Made by a program: the position numbers and the translations under genes | Notes under the pieces: model-generated | What the model saw: only the letters and a program-made list of their open reading frames with translations | Told to the model about the DNA's origin: nothing | Database searches by the model: none | Origin: JBNJGB01 sp051747385 | Lineage (GTDB): Bacteria; Myxococcota_A; UBA9042; PHBI01; JACKFB01 | DNA: 64,000 nt | Reading direction: 5' to 3' | Assembly: GCA_051747385.1 (NCBI GenBank) | Contig: JBNJGB010000013.1 | Span: 62,001 to 126,000, forward strand | In this document: piece by piece, positions 49,894-58,988 of the stretch | Numbering within the stretch: the stretch's first letter is position 1 | How the letters are laid out: every line of letters starts with the position of its first letter

Positions 49894-51051
49894 TCAGGCC
49901 TCGGGCGCTGCGTTGCGCACGAGGTGCAGCCGGGTCCGATACGGCTCGGCGGTGCCCGCCATCACGACGTGCTGGGCGGAATCCACCAGGTACTTGCCGC
50001 TGTAGCGGTTCCCGTACTGCTTCAACTCCACGACGTCGCCGGCGGTGACGTCCGGGACGCCCTCGACGACCAGGTCGCCGGTCATGAAGTCCATGGAGAG
50101 CTGGTCGAAGATCGAGGTGGCGATCTCCTCGGCCTCGGCGTCGCTGGCCACCGGGACGTCCACCACGGTCAGGACGCGACCGCTGCCGGCGCTGCCGTAG
50201 TGGGCCTTCCCCGCCTGCTTGTGTCCCGGGGTCCCGTCGAGGGTCGACGACGGCGCCTCGGCCTTGCCGAGGATGGGCTTCTTCTCCTTGGGGTTCCAGC
50301 CGCGGACCTCCACCTTGGCGACCTGCTGGACCGTGGACAGCACGAAGTCCGCCGTCAGCCCCAGCCGCGCGTCGGTCGGATCCTTGCGCTCGCGGCAGAC
50401 GACCACCTTCGGGCTCCCGCTCAGGTCCACCTTCTTGAAGGCGAGCTTGGCGGCGTTGTCGCTCGACTCGGAGTCCAGGTCGATGCCCGTGATGGTCCCC
50501 AGGCTGCGCATGAACTGGTAGTCGTTCACCTCGACCTGGGGCACGTACTCGAGCTGGCTCTGACCCGAGTCGGTGCTGCCGCTCAGGGAGTCGCTCGTGT
50601 CGCCCTTCCGGGCCTTCGAGTCGCCGATGACCTGGCTGGCCACGTCGCCGACCTTTACGCTGGTCTCGTGACCGTCCCCCCAGGTCCGCGAGCTGGTCCC
50701 GCGCGTCAGGCGGTGGACCTTGTCGTAGCCGGAGATGGTGATGAGGTGCTCGTCCGTGGAGAAGCTGGGCTCCACGTAGCTGATCTCCCCCTTGAAGACC
50801 GTGGCGGGGGCGTCGTAGCCGAGGATGATCTCCACCTCGGCGCCCGGCTTGAAGCAGTCGAGCAGGATGAAGTCCGCGTGGGACATCATCTGGAAGGACA
50901 CGGAGAAGAAGTCGGGGCTGTCCAGGCGCTGGTCCACCTGGATCCGCGACACATAGGACCCGTCCTTGAGGTCCACGTCTCCGCTGTCTCCCGAGACCCG
51001 GCTGCTGCCGTCGATCTTCACCTCGACGGTCAATACGTGTTCGCTCGGCAC
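49894..51051 (-). CDS. eCIS hub protein, phage gpD/VgrG-like (Afp8-like) without spike domain
   Basis: 385 residues from GTG. The N-terminal beta-barrels (VEVKIDGSSRV ... SYVSRIQVDQRLDSPDFFSV, CFKPGAEVEIILGYDAPAT, TDEHLITISGYDKVHRLTRG) and helical insertion (GDVASQVIGDSKA ... NDYQFMRSLGTITGIDL) are those of phage late-control gpD/gp27 hubs. The C-terminus (FMTGDLVVEGVPDVTAGDVV) ends in the barrel; no gp5 OB fold or beta-helix spike follows, unlike full VgrG. The piercing tip must therefore be a separate protein, which I do not find in the window. Confidence 0.85.
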   Translation of the reverse strand: MPSEHVLTVEVKIDGSSRVSGDSGDVDLKDGSYVSRIQVDQRLDSPDFFSVSFQMMSHADFILLDCFKPGAEVEIILGYDAPATVFKGEISYVEPSFSTDEHLITISGYDKVHRLTRGTSSRTWGDGHETSVKVGDVASQVIGDSKARKGDTSDSLSGSTDSGQSQLEYVPQVEVNDYQFMRSLGTITGIDLDSESSDNAAKLAFKKVDLSGSPKVVVCRERKDPTDARLGLTADFVLSTVQQVAKVEVRGWNPKEKKPILGKAEAPSSTLDGTPGHKQAGKAHYGSAGSGRVLTVVDVPVASDAEAEEIATSIFDQLSMDFMTGDLVVEGVPDVTAGDVVELKQYGNRYSGKYLVDSAQHVVMAGTAEPYRTRLHLVRNAAPEA

Positions 51052-51082
51052 GGCTCGCCTCTATGGCTTCGGAGGAGGTGTC

Positions 51083-51805
51083 CTACTTGATGATGGGCGG
51101 CACCAGGAGCTTCGAGCCCGGCCGCAGGCTCATGGGATCGTCGATGTCGTTCGTCTCGGCGATCCGGCGCCACTCGTGGGGATCGTCGTACTCCGCGTAC
51201 GCGATGCCCTGCAGCGTGTCGCCCCGCTTGACCGTGTACAGCTTCGCGTGATCGGGCGACTGCTTGGGGTTCTCGCTCATCTGCTGCTCGATAGGCAGCG
51301 CCTGCTTGAGCGTGAGCTTCGCCTTGGCCCGCACGGGCGTGCCATCGGGCAGGAACATGGAGTAGTCCACCTTGAGCTTCTCCACGTAGAACAGGTACTG
51401 GCTGTCCTTCTCGGAGCCCTGGGTGAACTGCCCCCACACGAGGCGCACGCACGGGATGTGGTGGGACGCCTCGTAGTAGTCGAGCAGCTTCTCGAGCTTG
51501 TCGATGTACTTCGAGCGCACGCTCTCCCGGCTCTCGTACGTGTCGAACCAGAGCTCGCCGATGTCGAGCTCGATGGGGTTCGTCATCGTCCACCGGGTCT
51601 CCTGGGCGTTCTGCTCGGTCTGCGTCTGCTCGAGCTTCACCGACTTGGTGATGCTGATCGTGGACGGGTTCAGGAAGAACTCGATGTTGTAGCCGGAGAG
51701 CTCGGAGCCGCCCGGCTTGTCGTACGCGACCAGGCAGGCCTTCTGGAGCTGGCCCCGGAACAGCTGCGAGTTGTAGTCCATCGCGCTGGGACCCTTTACC
51801 GCCAT
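51083..51805 (-). CDS. eCIS LysM-domain baseplate protein (Afp7-like)
   Basis: 240 residues from ATG 51805 (GGAGAGG upstream). The N-terminal 170 residues have the Afp7 pattern: IEFFLNPSTISITKSVKLEQ, PIELDIGELWFDTYES, VRSKYIDKLEKLLDYY and CVRLVWGQFT. Residues 188-238 form a LysM domain (KLYTVKRGDTLQGIAYAEYD ... RPGSKLLVPPIIK) that may bind peptidoglycan or act as a scaffold. In Afp-type systems this protein locks the inner tube to the hub. It overlaps the end of the 1468-residue gene by 10 bp. Confidence 0.9.
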   Translation of the reverse strand: MAVKGPSAMDYNSQLFRGQLQKACLVAYDKPGGSELSGYNIEFFLNPSTISITKSVKLEQTQTEQNAQETRWTMTNPIELDIGELWFDTYESRESVRSKYIDKLEKLLDYYEASHHIPCVRLVWGQFTQGSEKDSQYLFYVEKLKVDYSMFLPDGTPVRAKAKLTLKQALPIEQQMSENPKQSPDHAKLYTVKRGDTLQGIAYAEYDDPHEWRRIAETNDIDDPMSLRPGSKLLVPPIIK

Positions 51806-54800
51806 ATCCCTCTCCTCTCCTTGTCGCGCTTCATGCGCCGCGCGATTCGATCAGCCATCTCCAGGGCGAGGCTCTCGAACGCCTCCTTGCTGAGCTCGGC
51901 CTCGGGGGCCGAACCCTCCGCCGGGGACGGCGAGGAGTCGCCGGCCCGGCCGTCGCGCGAGGAGGCCCCTGAACGTTGCTCCGAGCTCGGCTTGCGCATG
52001 GCCGTCTGCGCAACCGCCTTCACCGCCGGCGCCACGAGCGGGAGTGGCACCCGCTCCCCGGCGTCCGGCGCGTCGAGGACGCTCTCGGCCAGCCGACCGA
52101 GGTCGGCGTGGGAGGTGCCGGCCGACGAGCCGGTCTCCACGAACCGCCAGTTCGTCTCCTGCGCGGCCTGCCTGGCCGCCCGGCGCTGCGTGGCGCCCCG
52201 GTCGCTGCCGCCGCGGCTCATCTCGCCGACCACGCGGCGCAGGCCGCTGCGATCCGCCCCGACGTCCTCCGCGTCGCGCCTGGCCGGAGGCTGCTGCACC
52301 ACGCCCGCCTCGTGGATGGGCGAGCCGGCCGCCAGGGCCGACCGGCGCGCTCCGGCACCGCCCAGGCTCGCGAGGACGCGCTGGAACTCGCCGCGCACGT
52401 CGCCCATCTCCAGGTCGAGGCCAGTGCGGTTCCCGTCCACGCGGCCGAGCCAGGACCGCGTGAAGTCGCCGAGCGCGCCGTGGGAGGCCACCAGCCGATC
52501 GCCGCCCTCCAGGCTGCGCACCATGGACCGGACCATCGCGTCCTGGGCCCCCTCGCCGCGGACACCGGCCCGCTCCAGGAGACGGACCACCCGCGCCGCG
52601 GTCCGGGTCGTGCCCGCCCTCCGCGCAGCGGACCGTCCCGGGGCGCCTTCGCCTGCGGCCTCGCCGGCCGCCGTAGCGCCTTGCGCGTCCGCGGTCATCC
52701 GCGCGAGCTCGCCCGGCATGCCGCCACGCAGACCCGCTGCTTGCGCGGCCGTGGGCGCCGTCCGGGAGCGCATGCCCCCGATCATCATCTCCGGGGCCAG
52801 CGCCGAGCCCAGCCCGGCGACGCTCCCGCCCTCCACGACGGCAGTCTCGCCCTCCGGCGCCGCGGCGGCCCCGGCCTCAGCCCGGGCCATCGCCCGCGCG
52901 GACCGTGCCGGGGTCCGGCCCGTGAGCCGCGTCAACCCTGCCGGGCCGCGCGCCGACTCGTCGAGCGCCGTCTCGAGGCGGGCGGCGAGGCCGGCCTCAC
53001 CGGGATCGGAGCGCCGAGCCACCAGGGCCCGCTCCCCCATTCCCATCCGGGCGTAGCCGGGACCCGGCCCGGACGCGGCCGGGCCCGTCGGGCTGGACGC
53101 CGCCATCTCCTCCGCCGCGGCGACCGCCGGCGTGTCCCCTGCCTCGTCGGGAGCCGCCCCGCCCCTGATCGTCTCGCCGGCCGTGTCCGCCAGGCCGGCC
53201 CGCCCCGTCACCCCCGGCAAGCCGGGCGCGCCTGCCGCGCGGGGAGTCGCCCCGCCGGTCGACAGCCCACGCCGCGCCCTCTCCAGGCGCTGCAAGAGCC
53301 CGCGACGGGCGGACGCCTCCACGACCGTCTCGGCGCCGGCGCTCGACTGCGCCAGAGCCACGAGCTCTCCGACCGCGTCCAGGAGTCCCGGCTGCCGGAC
53401 CGCCCGGGAGCGCTCCGGCGCCATGCCCCGGAAGTAGCGATCCGTGGCCGTCGACCCCAGGAGCGACTCGCCGCCGGCCGACCCCTCGACGGCGCCGGTT
53501 CCGGTGAACGCCTCGGTCCCCGTGACGACGCGCGCGAGGTTCCGGACCATCTGCACGGGGCTGCTCCCCGTCGCCGCCCGTGCTCCCGGGGTCGTCGCCT
53601 CGGCTGCACGTCGCGCGGCGGCGGGACCGGCCACCGCAGCCCCGGGCTCCACGCCCGCGAGGCCCTCCGCGGGAGCCAGCTGGAGCATCGCCAGCTCGGG
53701 CTCGGTCCACCCCGCCGTGCGCAGCACGCGCGTGACGCGCCCCGACTCGGGCCCCGACAGCCGCGCGAGGCTGCCCGGCAGGTCCCCGGCATCGAGAGTA
53801 GCCGCGCCGCCGCGTCCGACGCCGGCCGCCCCGCTGGTCCGCTGTACCACGGAGCGGGACAAGCGCGGCTCCGAGCCCGTGGACACGGCATGTCGGTCCG
53901 CCTCCGCGATGGGGCCGGCCGGCCCGAGCAGGGGTGCCGTCTGCAGCACCTCCCGCGCGGTCATCACCGGCCGCCGCAGGGCGCGACGAGCGGCCCGGGC
54001 GTCGCCACTCCAGCGGGCGCGGACGTCTCCGGCGAGCCCCGGCCGGGAGGCCCGGACCGCGGCGGGCGCCACGCCCCCGGAGGTCGGACGGGCGGTCCGC
54101 CCGAGGCCGGGCGCGACCGCGCGCCGCTGCACCCCCGCCCCGGCGTCCATCCCGGCCGGATCCGCGAGGTCGGCCGCCTCCGCGGCCGGAACGAGAAGCT
54201 GGCGGGCGTCCACGGCGTCGGCCGCCATGGCCCGATAGCCCACGGACGGGCTGGCGACGCCGGGCCGCCAGACGCCTCCGGTCAGCGACGGCGCCGCGCG
54301 ACCCGGAGCCGCCTCGGCCGAGGTGGCGAACGCGTCTGCCGCGGACGCCATGGCGCGGCCTCCGGCGGCCGGTTCGGCACCGGCCATCCCCAGGCTCGTC
54401 GTCCCTGGACCGGCGCCCATCTCCGAGCGCTGCACCATCCGCCTCGCGCCGGCCGCGCGCTCGCTCGGCGTGGCCAACGACAGCGCCGTCGAGGCCGGCA
54501 GCATCGTCGCACGCCGCCCGCTCGGCACCGCCGCGAGCGAAACGCCCGTCGCCTCCGGAGCGCTCTCGTCGGTAGCCAGCGCGACCCAGGCCACGCCGTC
54601 CAAGGCCTCCTGTCCGCCAGCGAATCCCGGACGTGGCCCGGTCGCCTCGGCCACCACCGGGCGGAAGGCCTCCGCGCCGGTCGCGGGCCCGCGACGCGAC
54701 GCGATTCGGCCCGCCGTCACCTCGTGGCGGCTCAGGGTGGCGCCGAGCGGCATGTCCGGCCCCAGATCCGCGGCGAGACGCCAGCCGGCCGCCCCCGTGG

Positions 54801-56202
54801 TGGAAGCGGCGGGGGCTCCGCCGGGCTGCGTAGCCCGAGCCAGTACCAGGCCCGACGTCTCCACGCCGGGTCCGCCCCGCGGCGCCCGGTGCGACGGCGC
54901 GACGTCCGTCGTGAGGCGCGTCATCTGTACCCGGGGCGCCGACAGCGCGCCACGCGAGGCGCGCGGATGCGGCCGCCCCTGGGCGTCGTATGCGACCTGC
55001 GCCGCCAGCCAGGGTGCAGCTGACGGGCCTTCGGCACGTGCAGCGTCCGGCGTACCGGCCGGACCCGAGCCCGGCTCACCGGACGCCTGGACGACCGCAC
55101 GCTCGCTCGCGGTCCGGAAGACCCCGCCCGACCAGGCCCGCACCGTCGGCGTGGCGCCCTCGGTCGACACCAGGCTCGACAGGCTCGTCGAGGGCACCCG
55201 CCGGCTCGGCGCAGCGCCCGCGGCGGTCGCAGCCCGGCCTGCCCCGCGGCGCGCCTCGGAGACACGGGCGACGGCCGCTGCCACCCCGGACTCGGCGGCC
55301 CCACCGTCGTCGACGAGGGAGACGAAGTCGCCCTCGACGGAGTCGAAGAACGCGTAGACGGGACTCCGCCCGCCCTCTCGCGCGGCCGGTGGCGTCGCCC
55401 GCTGCACCATCCGATCGATGGCAGGTGCGTTCACGGCCAGCCCGGTGCCCCGTCCGCTCTCCCGGCCGAAGGCGGCATCGGCCCAGCCGATGGCGCCCGC
55501 GAGCGCCGGCGTCCGAGAGTCCACGAGGAGGCCATCCAGGTCGACGGCCGACCGCCGCGCGCGCGCCGCCTGCGGAGCCCTGCCCGGCCCCTCCACGGCG
55601 CCGGCGGCGCCCGTCGCCTCAGGCGTGTGGGCGAGCAGGTCGTCCATGTAGAGGCCACCGGACTCGAGGGCCTCCACCGAGGCGGGCGACAGCGCGCCCC
55701 CGTCGCGGAGCCGGAGCGTCTCGCCCGGCGCACCCGCGGGACGACGCGGGGCCCGGCGAGGGGTCGCGCGGCGGGGCCCGAACATGGAGCCTCGCCGTCG
55801 TCGGGCCGCCGGAGCCTGACGCGCCTGACGCGGGGACGAGGCAGGCGCCTCGTCGATCAGCTCCAGGGTCGACATCTCACCGGCCTCGAGGTCGTGGTAG
55901 CCGGCCGGAGCCGCGCCGGTGTCCCAGTAGCCCCGCCACCAGTCGCCGAGCAGATCCGCGCCCAACCCCATCCCCTCGGCCCAACGCGTGCCCGTGGACG
56001 CCGACAGGCGCTCCGTCAGGCTGCCCGCCATGTCGCGGGCGCGGGCGCCGGCTGCGTCCACCGGCGGATCGTCGACACCGTGGAGGAGACGCGCGTACAG
56101 CGACGCCGTGAACTCGCCGACCCGTGCCAGATCCCGAGCCTCGTCCGCGGACGGCTCGACGCCTGCGGTCAGCAGCTCGGCGATCGGGTGCATCTCTGCC
56201 AT
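51796..56202 (-). CDS. 1468-residue Ala/Gly/Arg/Pro-rich low-complexity eCIS protein
   Basis: The largest gene in the window. Residues 1-120 are an ordered helical head (VGEFTASLYARLLHGVDDPP ... GDWWRGYWDTGAAPAGYHDL). About 1250 residues of Ala/Gly/Arg/Thr/Pro-rich, probably disordered sequence follow, with a recurrent short motif V-Q-R/M/Q (near residues 263, 422, 587, 690, 784, 880 and 1300). It ends in a charged helix (SKEAFESLALEMADRIARRMKRDKERRGIW). It occupies the Afp6 slot between tube and LysM genes; the tail resembles the C-terminal helix of small Afp6 (DUF5908) proteins. It could be a giant Afp6, a tape-measure substitute or cargo. No toxin or protease motif is seen. Codon usage is like its neighbours. 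Confidence 0.7.
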   Translation of the reverse strand: MAEMHPIAELLTAGVEPSADEARDLARVGEFTASLYARLLHGVDDPPVDAAGARARDMAGSLTERLSASTGTRWAEGMGLGADLLGDWWRGYWDTGAAPAGYHDLEAGEMSTLELIDEAPASSPRQARQAPAARRRRGSMFGPRRATPRRAPRRPAGAPGETLRLRDGGALSPASVEALESGGLYMDDLLAHTPEATGAAGAVEGPGRAPQAARARRSAVDLDGLLVDSRTPALAGAIGWADAAFGRESGRGTGLAVNAPAIDRMVQRATPPAAREGGRSPVYAFFDSVEGDFVSLVDDGGAAESGVAAAVARVSEARRGAGRAATAAGAAPSRRVPSTSLSSLVSTEGATPTVRAWSGGVFRTASERAVVQASGEPGSGPAGTPDAARAEGPSAAPWLAAQVAYDAQGRPHPRASRGALSAPRVQMTRLTTDVAPSHRAPRGGPGVETSGLVLARATQPGGAPAASTTGAAGWRLAADLGPDMPLGATLSRHEVTAGRIASRRGPATGAEAFRPVVAEATGPRPGFAGGQEALDGVAWVALATDESAPEATGVSLAAVPSGRRATMLPASTALSLATPSERAAGARRMVQRSEMGAGPGTTSLGMAGAEPAAGGRAMASAADAFATSAEAAPGRAAPSLTGGVWRPGVASPSVGYRAMAADAVDARQLLVPAAEAADLADPAGMDAGAGVQRRAVAPGLGRTARPTSGGVAPAAVRASRPGLAGDVRARWSGDARAARRALRRPVMTAREVLQTAPLLGPAGPIAEADRHAVSTGSEPRLSRSVVQRTSGAAGVGRGGAATLDAGDLPGSLARLSGPESGRVTRVLRTAGWTEPELAMLQLAPAEGLAGVEPGAAVAGPAAARRAAEATTPGARAATGSSPVQMVRNLARVVTGTEAFTGTGAVEGSAGGESLLGSTATDRYFRGMAPERSRAVRQPGLLDAVGELVALAQSSAGAETVVEASARRGLLQRLERARRGLSTGGATPRAAGAPGLPGVTGRAGLADTAGETIRGGAAPDEAGDTPAVAAAEEMAASSPTGPAASGPGPGYARMGMGERALVARRSDPGEAGLAARLETALDESARGPAGLTRLTGRTPARSARAMARAEAGAAAAPEGETAVVEGGSVAGLGSALAPEMMIGGMRSRTAPTAAQAAGLRGGMPGELARMTADAQGATAAGEAAGEGAPGRSAARRAGTTRTAARVVRLLERAGVRGEGAQDAMVRSMVRSLEGGDRLVASHGALGDFTRSWLGRVDGNRTGLDLEMGDVRGEFQRVLASLGGAGARRSALAAGSPIHEAGVVQQPPARRDAEDVGADRSGLRRVVGEMSRGGSDRGATQRRAARQAAQETNWRFVETGSSAGTSHADLGRLAESVLDAPDAGERVPLPLVAPAVKAVAQTAMRKPSSEQRSGASSRDGRAGDSSPSPAEGSAPEAELSKEAFESLALEMADRIARRMKRDKERRGIWR

Positions 56203-56269
56203 CGGTCAGCCCCTGGTCTCGTCGGGTACGCGCAGTCTCACGGCGTCGGGCCCGGAGGCCCCGCGCGTC

Positions 56270-56758
56270 TCAGGCGCCGCTCTTCTGGAGCTCGTAGAAG
56301 TCGTAGTTGATCTTGATCTTCTCGAAGGCGATGTCCTTGCCCTTCGAGTCGAAGCTCGGCCCCTCGTACTCCGTGATGAAGGCGCCATAGAGCTGGAAGC
56401 GGCAGGTCTCGTCCCCGGCGTCGTTGAGCATGACCAGCGACAGGCTCTGCCGCTCGACCTTCTCGTTCGGGTCGTGGACGCTGCGCATCCAGTTGAAGAA
56501 CTCGTCGCGCGCCGAGTAGAAGCCCTTCTCGATGACCAGCGGGTCGAAGGTCTGGGCCTCGATCATCGCGTGCTCGTAGACGTTGTTGCCGCCCTCGCGC
56601 ACGTTGGTGACCTTCGTGCTCATCTTCAGCCCGCTCACCTTGGTGAAGCGGACGCACTCGACGCCGCCGATCTCCAGGAAATAGCGGTATGGGATCTCGG
56701 GATCGGCGTCCGGCACGTTGGGGTCCGCGCGTCCGAGCGGCTCCTGCGCTGTGGCCAT
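56270..56758 (-). CDS. eCIS inner-tube protein 2 (gp19-like, Afp5-like)
   Basis: 162 residues. The T4 gp19/Hcp-like tube fold is indicated by IPYRYFLEIGGVECVRFTKVSGL, KVTNVREGGNNVYEHAMIEA, IEKGFYSARDEFFNWMRSV and FQLYGAFITEYEGPSFDSKG. An N-terminal 20-residue extension (MATAQEPLGRADPNVPDADP) is absent from tube 1. It follows sheath 2. In Afp-type systems the second tube paralogue sits next to the baseplate and starts the tube. Confidence 0.9.
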   Translation of the reverse strand: MATAQEPLGRADPNVPDADPEIPYRYFLEIGGVECVRFTKVSGLKMSTKVTNVREGGNNVYEHAMIEAQTFDPLVIEKGFYSARDEFFNWMRSVHDPNEKVERQSLSLVMLNDAGDETCRFQLYGAFITEYEGPSFDSKGKDIAFEKIKINYDFYELQKSGA

Positions 56759-56887
56759 CGGCGGCTCCTTTTCGCTGGCTCGATCCCGTCGGGGATCCGG
56801 TGGGTGCTGGGAACTGGCGAATCGAGGACTGGAGACCCCACCCCTGTCGGTTGACCCCGGTTGCCGGGGTCGAGGCGGGCGCGTCGA

Positions 56888-58642
56888 TCAGGCCCCGGGC
56901 CCGACCGCTTCGAACTCGGCGGCGACGCGGAAGACCACGTACTCCGCGGGGCGGACCGGGGCGACGCCGCATTCTACGACGACCTGGCCCGCGTCGCGAA
57001 CCTCCGGGGGATTGGTCTCCTCGTCGCACTTCACGAAAAACGCCTCTTCGGGGCTCCGCCCCTTGAAGTAGCCCTGCTGCCAGAGGTCCAGCAGGAACAT
57101 CGTGACCTGTCGGGTGAGACTCTTCCACAGCATCGGCGTGTTGGTCTCGAACACGGACCACTGCAAGCCGCGTTCCACGCTGGCGATGACCGAGTTCACC
57201 ACCCGGCGCACGTTCACGTACCGCCACGAGGGGTCGCTCGAGGTGGTCCGGGCGCCCCAGACGCGGATGCCACGGCGCGAGAAGCTCTTCAGGCAGTTGA
57301 TGCCCTCGTCGGTCAGCTCGCCGATGTCCGCGTCCCGCAGATCGCGCCCCAGGTCGAACACGCCCTCTAGCTCCTCGTTCGCTGGGGCCCGGAAGGTGCC
57401 CATCTCCGCGTCGCAGCGGGCGAAGATGCCGGCCACGTGCCCCGAAGGCGGCACCAGGCGATGACGCCCTCCGTGCTCGATGGAGATCCACGGAAAGTAG
57501 AACGCCCCGTAGCCGCTGTCGAAGAGCAGCCGCCACTGGCTCGCCCGCCGGTGGTCCCGCGGGTCCGGGAAGTCCAGGATGGAAAACCGCGTCTTCACGC
57601 GCTCGCACTGGCTGATCATGGCGTCCTGGACCACCTGGACGTCCTTCTCGGTCCGGAAGCCGTGGCTGCTCTCCAGGGCCCACATGAGGTCGGGGGCGAC
57701 CAGCAGGTCCACCTCCTCCACGGCCTCGTAGGCGGCCAGTCCGTAGCGCTCCTCGGGCCCGATGTTCGCCCCGATGAAGTCCTCGGGCGTGACCGTGTGC
57801 AGGCCGTCGCTCCCCTGCTCCAGGAAGGCCTCCTCCCGGTCCACGGGATAGCGTGCGTGGACGGGCTTGTCGGGCCGGGTGTCCTCGACGCGGACGACCT
57901 CCGACCGGGCGTTGACGACGCGCTCGACGTACTGGTCGGAGATGGGTGAGAGGGAGAGATTGCCGAACCGCTCCCGGTGCGGCCCCCACTGGACGCCCAA
58001 CTCGAACTCCACGGGCTCGATGTAGGTGGGCGCGCCGGACTTGAAGCTCCGGTCCAGGGGCTGGTCCGTGCTCCAGCTGATGGTCTTGCCGGACAGGTCG
58101 GTGAGCGTCCGGAAGGCCTCGCCCTGGTGGTCCCGGAGGCGCACCAGGGTGCCGCGGCTGAGCCCGTGGGTGCTCTTGATGACCGCCGAGGTGTCCCCCT
58201 CGCGGACGTCGAGGGTCAGGAAGGTGGACACCCGCGGCTCCTGGCGGCGGACCCGCACCCGGATGCGATTCCCCCAGGTCCCCTCGTTGGCGGCCCGCAC
58301 GACGAGGGTCGGCTTCCCGTCGTCGTCGGCCAGCCGAAGATGCGCCGCGCGCGCCGTCTCCTCGCCCCTGCGGTCGACCTGGTGAGCGATGCGGAGGACG
58401 TAGCAGGCGTCGCCGCCGTTCAGGAAGAAGCCCTCGACCGCGGGCGCCAGGTAGCCCTCGTCGTTCAGGCGGCCGAACACGTCCCGGAACTCGTCCACGG
58501 ACGTGACGCGCACCGGGGTGTTGGTCGGGCCGCGCTGGGCCACACCCACGAAGCCGGGGACGCCGGCGGGCCCGAGGCTGATGGGCACGAATCGCCGCTC
58601 GTCCGGAGCCTGATAGACGCCTGGTGCGCGTGGTGCTGCCAA
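56888..58642 (-). CDS. eCIS contractile sheath protein 2 (long form)
   Basis: 584 residues from TTG 58642 (GGAGG upstream). The N-terminal APGVYQAPDERRFVPISLGPAGVPGFVG and the C-terminal domain (NRGIRVWGART-type segment: SRRGIRVWGARTTSSDPSWRY, then KCDEETNPPEVRDAGQVVVE) are shared with sheath 1 at 60107. It is 200 residues longer because of a beta-rich insertion (about residues 95-300: VVRAANEGTWGNRIRVRVRR ... PTYIEPVEFELGVQWGPHRE), which should form an extra surface domain on the sheath, as in long Afp4-like sheaths near the baseplate. Confidence 0.92.
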   Translation of the reverse strand: MAAPRAPGVYQAPDERRFVPISLGPAGVPGFVGVAQRGPTNTPVRVTSVDEFRDVFGRLNDEGYLAPAVEGFFLNGGDACYVLRIAHQVDRRGEETARAAHLRLADDDGKPTLVVRAANEGTWGNRIRVRVRRQEPRVSTFLTLDVREGDTSAVIKSTHGLSRGTLVRLRDHQGEAFRTLTDLSGKTISWSTDQPLDRSFKSGAPTYIEPVEFELGVQWGPHRERFGNLSLSPISDQYVERVVNARSEVVRVEDTRPDKPVHARYPVDREEAFLEQGSDGLHTVTPEDFIGANIGPEERYGLAAYEAVEEVDLLVAPDLMWALESSHGFRTEKDVQVVQDAMISQCERVKTRFSILDFPDPRDHRRASQWRLLFDSGYGAFYFPWISIEHGGRHRLVPPSGHVAGIFARCDAEMGTFRAPANEELEGVFDLGRDLRDADIGELTDEGINCLKSFSRRGIRVWGARTTSSDPSWRYVNVRRVVNSVIASVERGLQWSVFETNTPMLWKSLTRQVTMFLLDLWQQGYFKGRSPEEAFFVKCDEETNPPEVRDAGQVVVECGVAPVRPAEYVVFRVAAEFEAVGPGA

Positions 58643-58823
58643 CCTCGGTTCCTCCTCTCCCGCCCGGGCCGCCCATGTTCACACGGGACCGGGACGGCGA
58701 GCCCTCGGGCTCCTGGTTTCCTCCGGCCGACGCCCGCGCCCCCACGGGGCCGTCGGCCCGCTCGCTCCATTGGCGCCGGGAAGGGCCCGGCGGCCGCGCA
58801 TCCGGCTCGCCAGCATCCGGGCC

Positions 58824-58988
58824 TCAAGACTTCCGGGACCGGTTGATCTCCTTGTTGATCTCCGAGATCTCCCGCACCCAGATCTGCCGCTCCCGGTGCT
58901 CCATCGCCAGGATCTCGTCGATGGACCAATGGAAGTGGTACGCGATGTACGCTACCTCCTGGTAGATGCGTTCCAGGGGGTAGCTTAC
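58824..58988 (-). CDS. DUF6760-like small eCIS protein without a canonical start codon
   Basis: About 54 residues (SYPLERIYQEVAYIAYHFHW SIDEILAMEHRERQ...). The sequence matches small eCIS proteins beginning M-x-Y-P that I know as DUF6760. The expected start is GTA (58986-58988), not GTG: the minus strand reads TCGTAAGC across the preceding gene's TAA. A single G at that position would give the GTGA overlap used at 152, 6907, 30446 and 39785. Alternatives are a long GTG start at 59045 inside the upstream gene, a -1 shift on the GGGGG run just before, or a sequencing error. Confidence 0.65.
   Translation of the reverse strand, partial: VSYPLERIYQEVAYIAYHFHWSIDEILAMEHRERQIWVREISEINKEINRSRKS

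Noticed and set aside
51976..55023. Plus-strand frame of about 1015 codons opposite the giant eCIS gene
   Set aside because: Considered because the giant protein is itself low-complexity. The minus frame has a ribosome-binding site context, ordered ends and 10-bp overlap with the LysM gene; the plus frame is Arg/His-rich and has no start signals.
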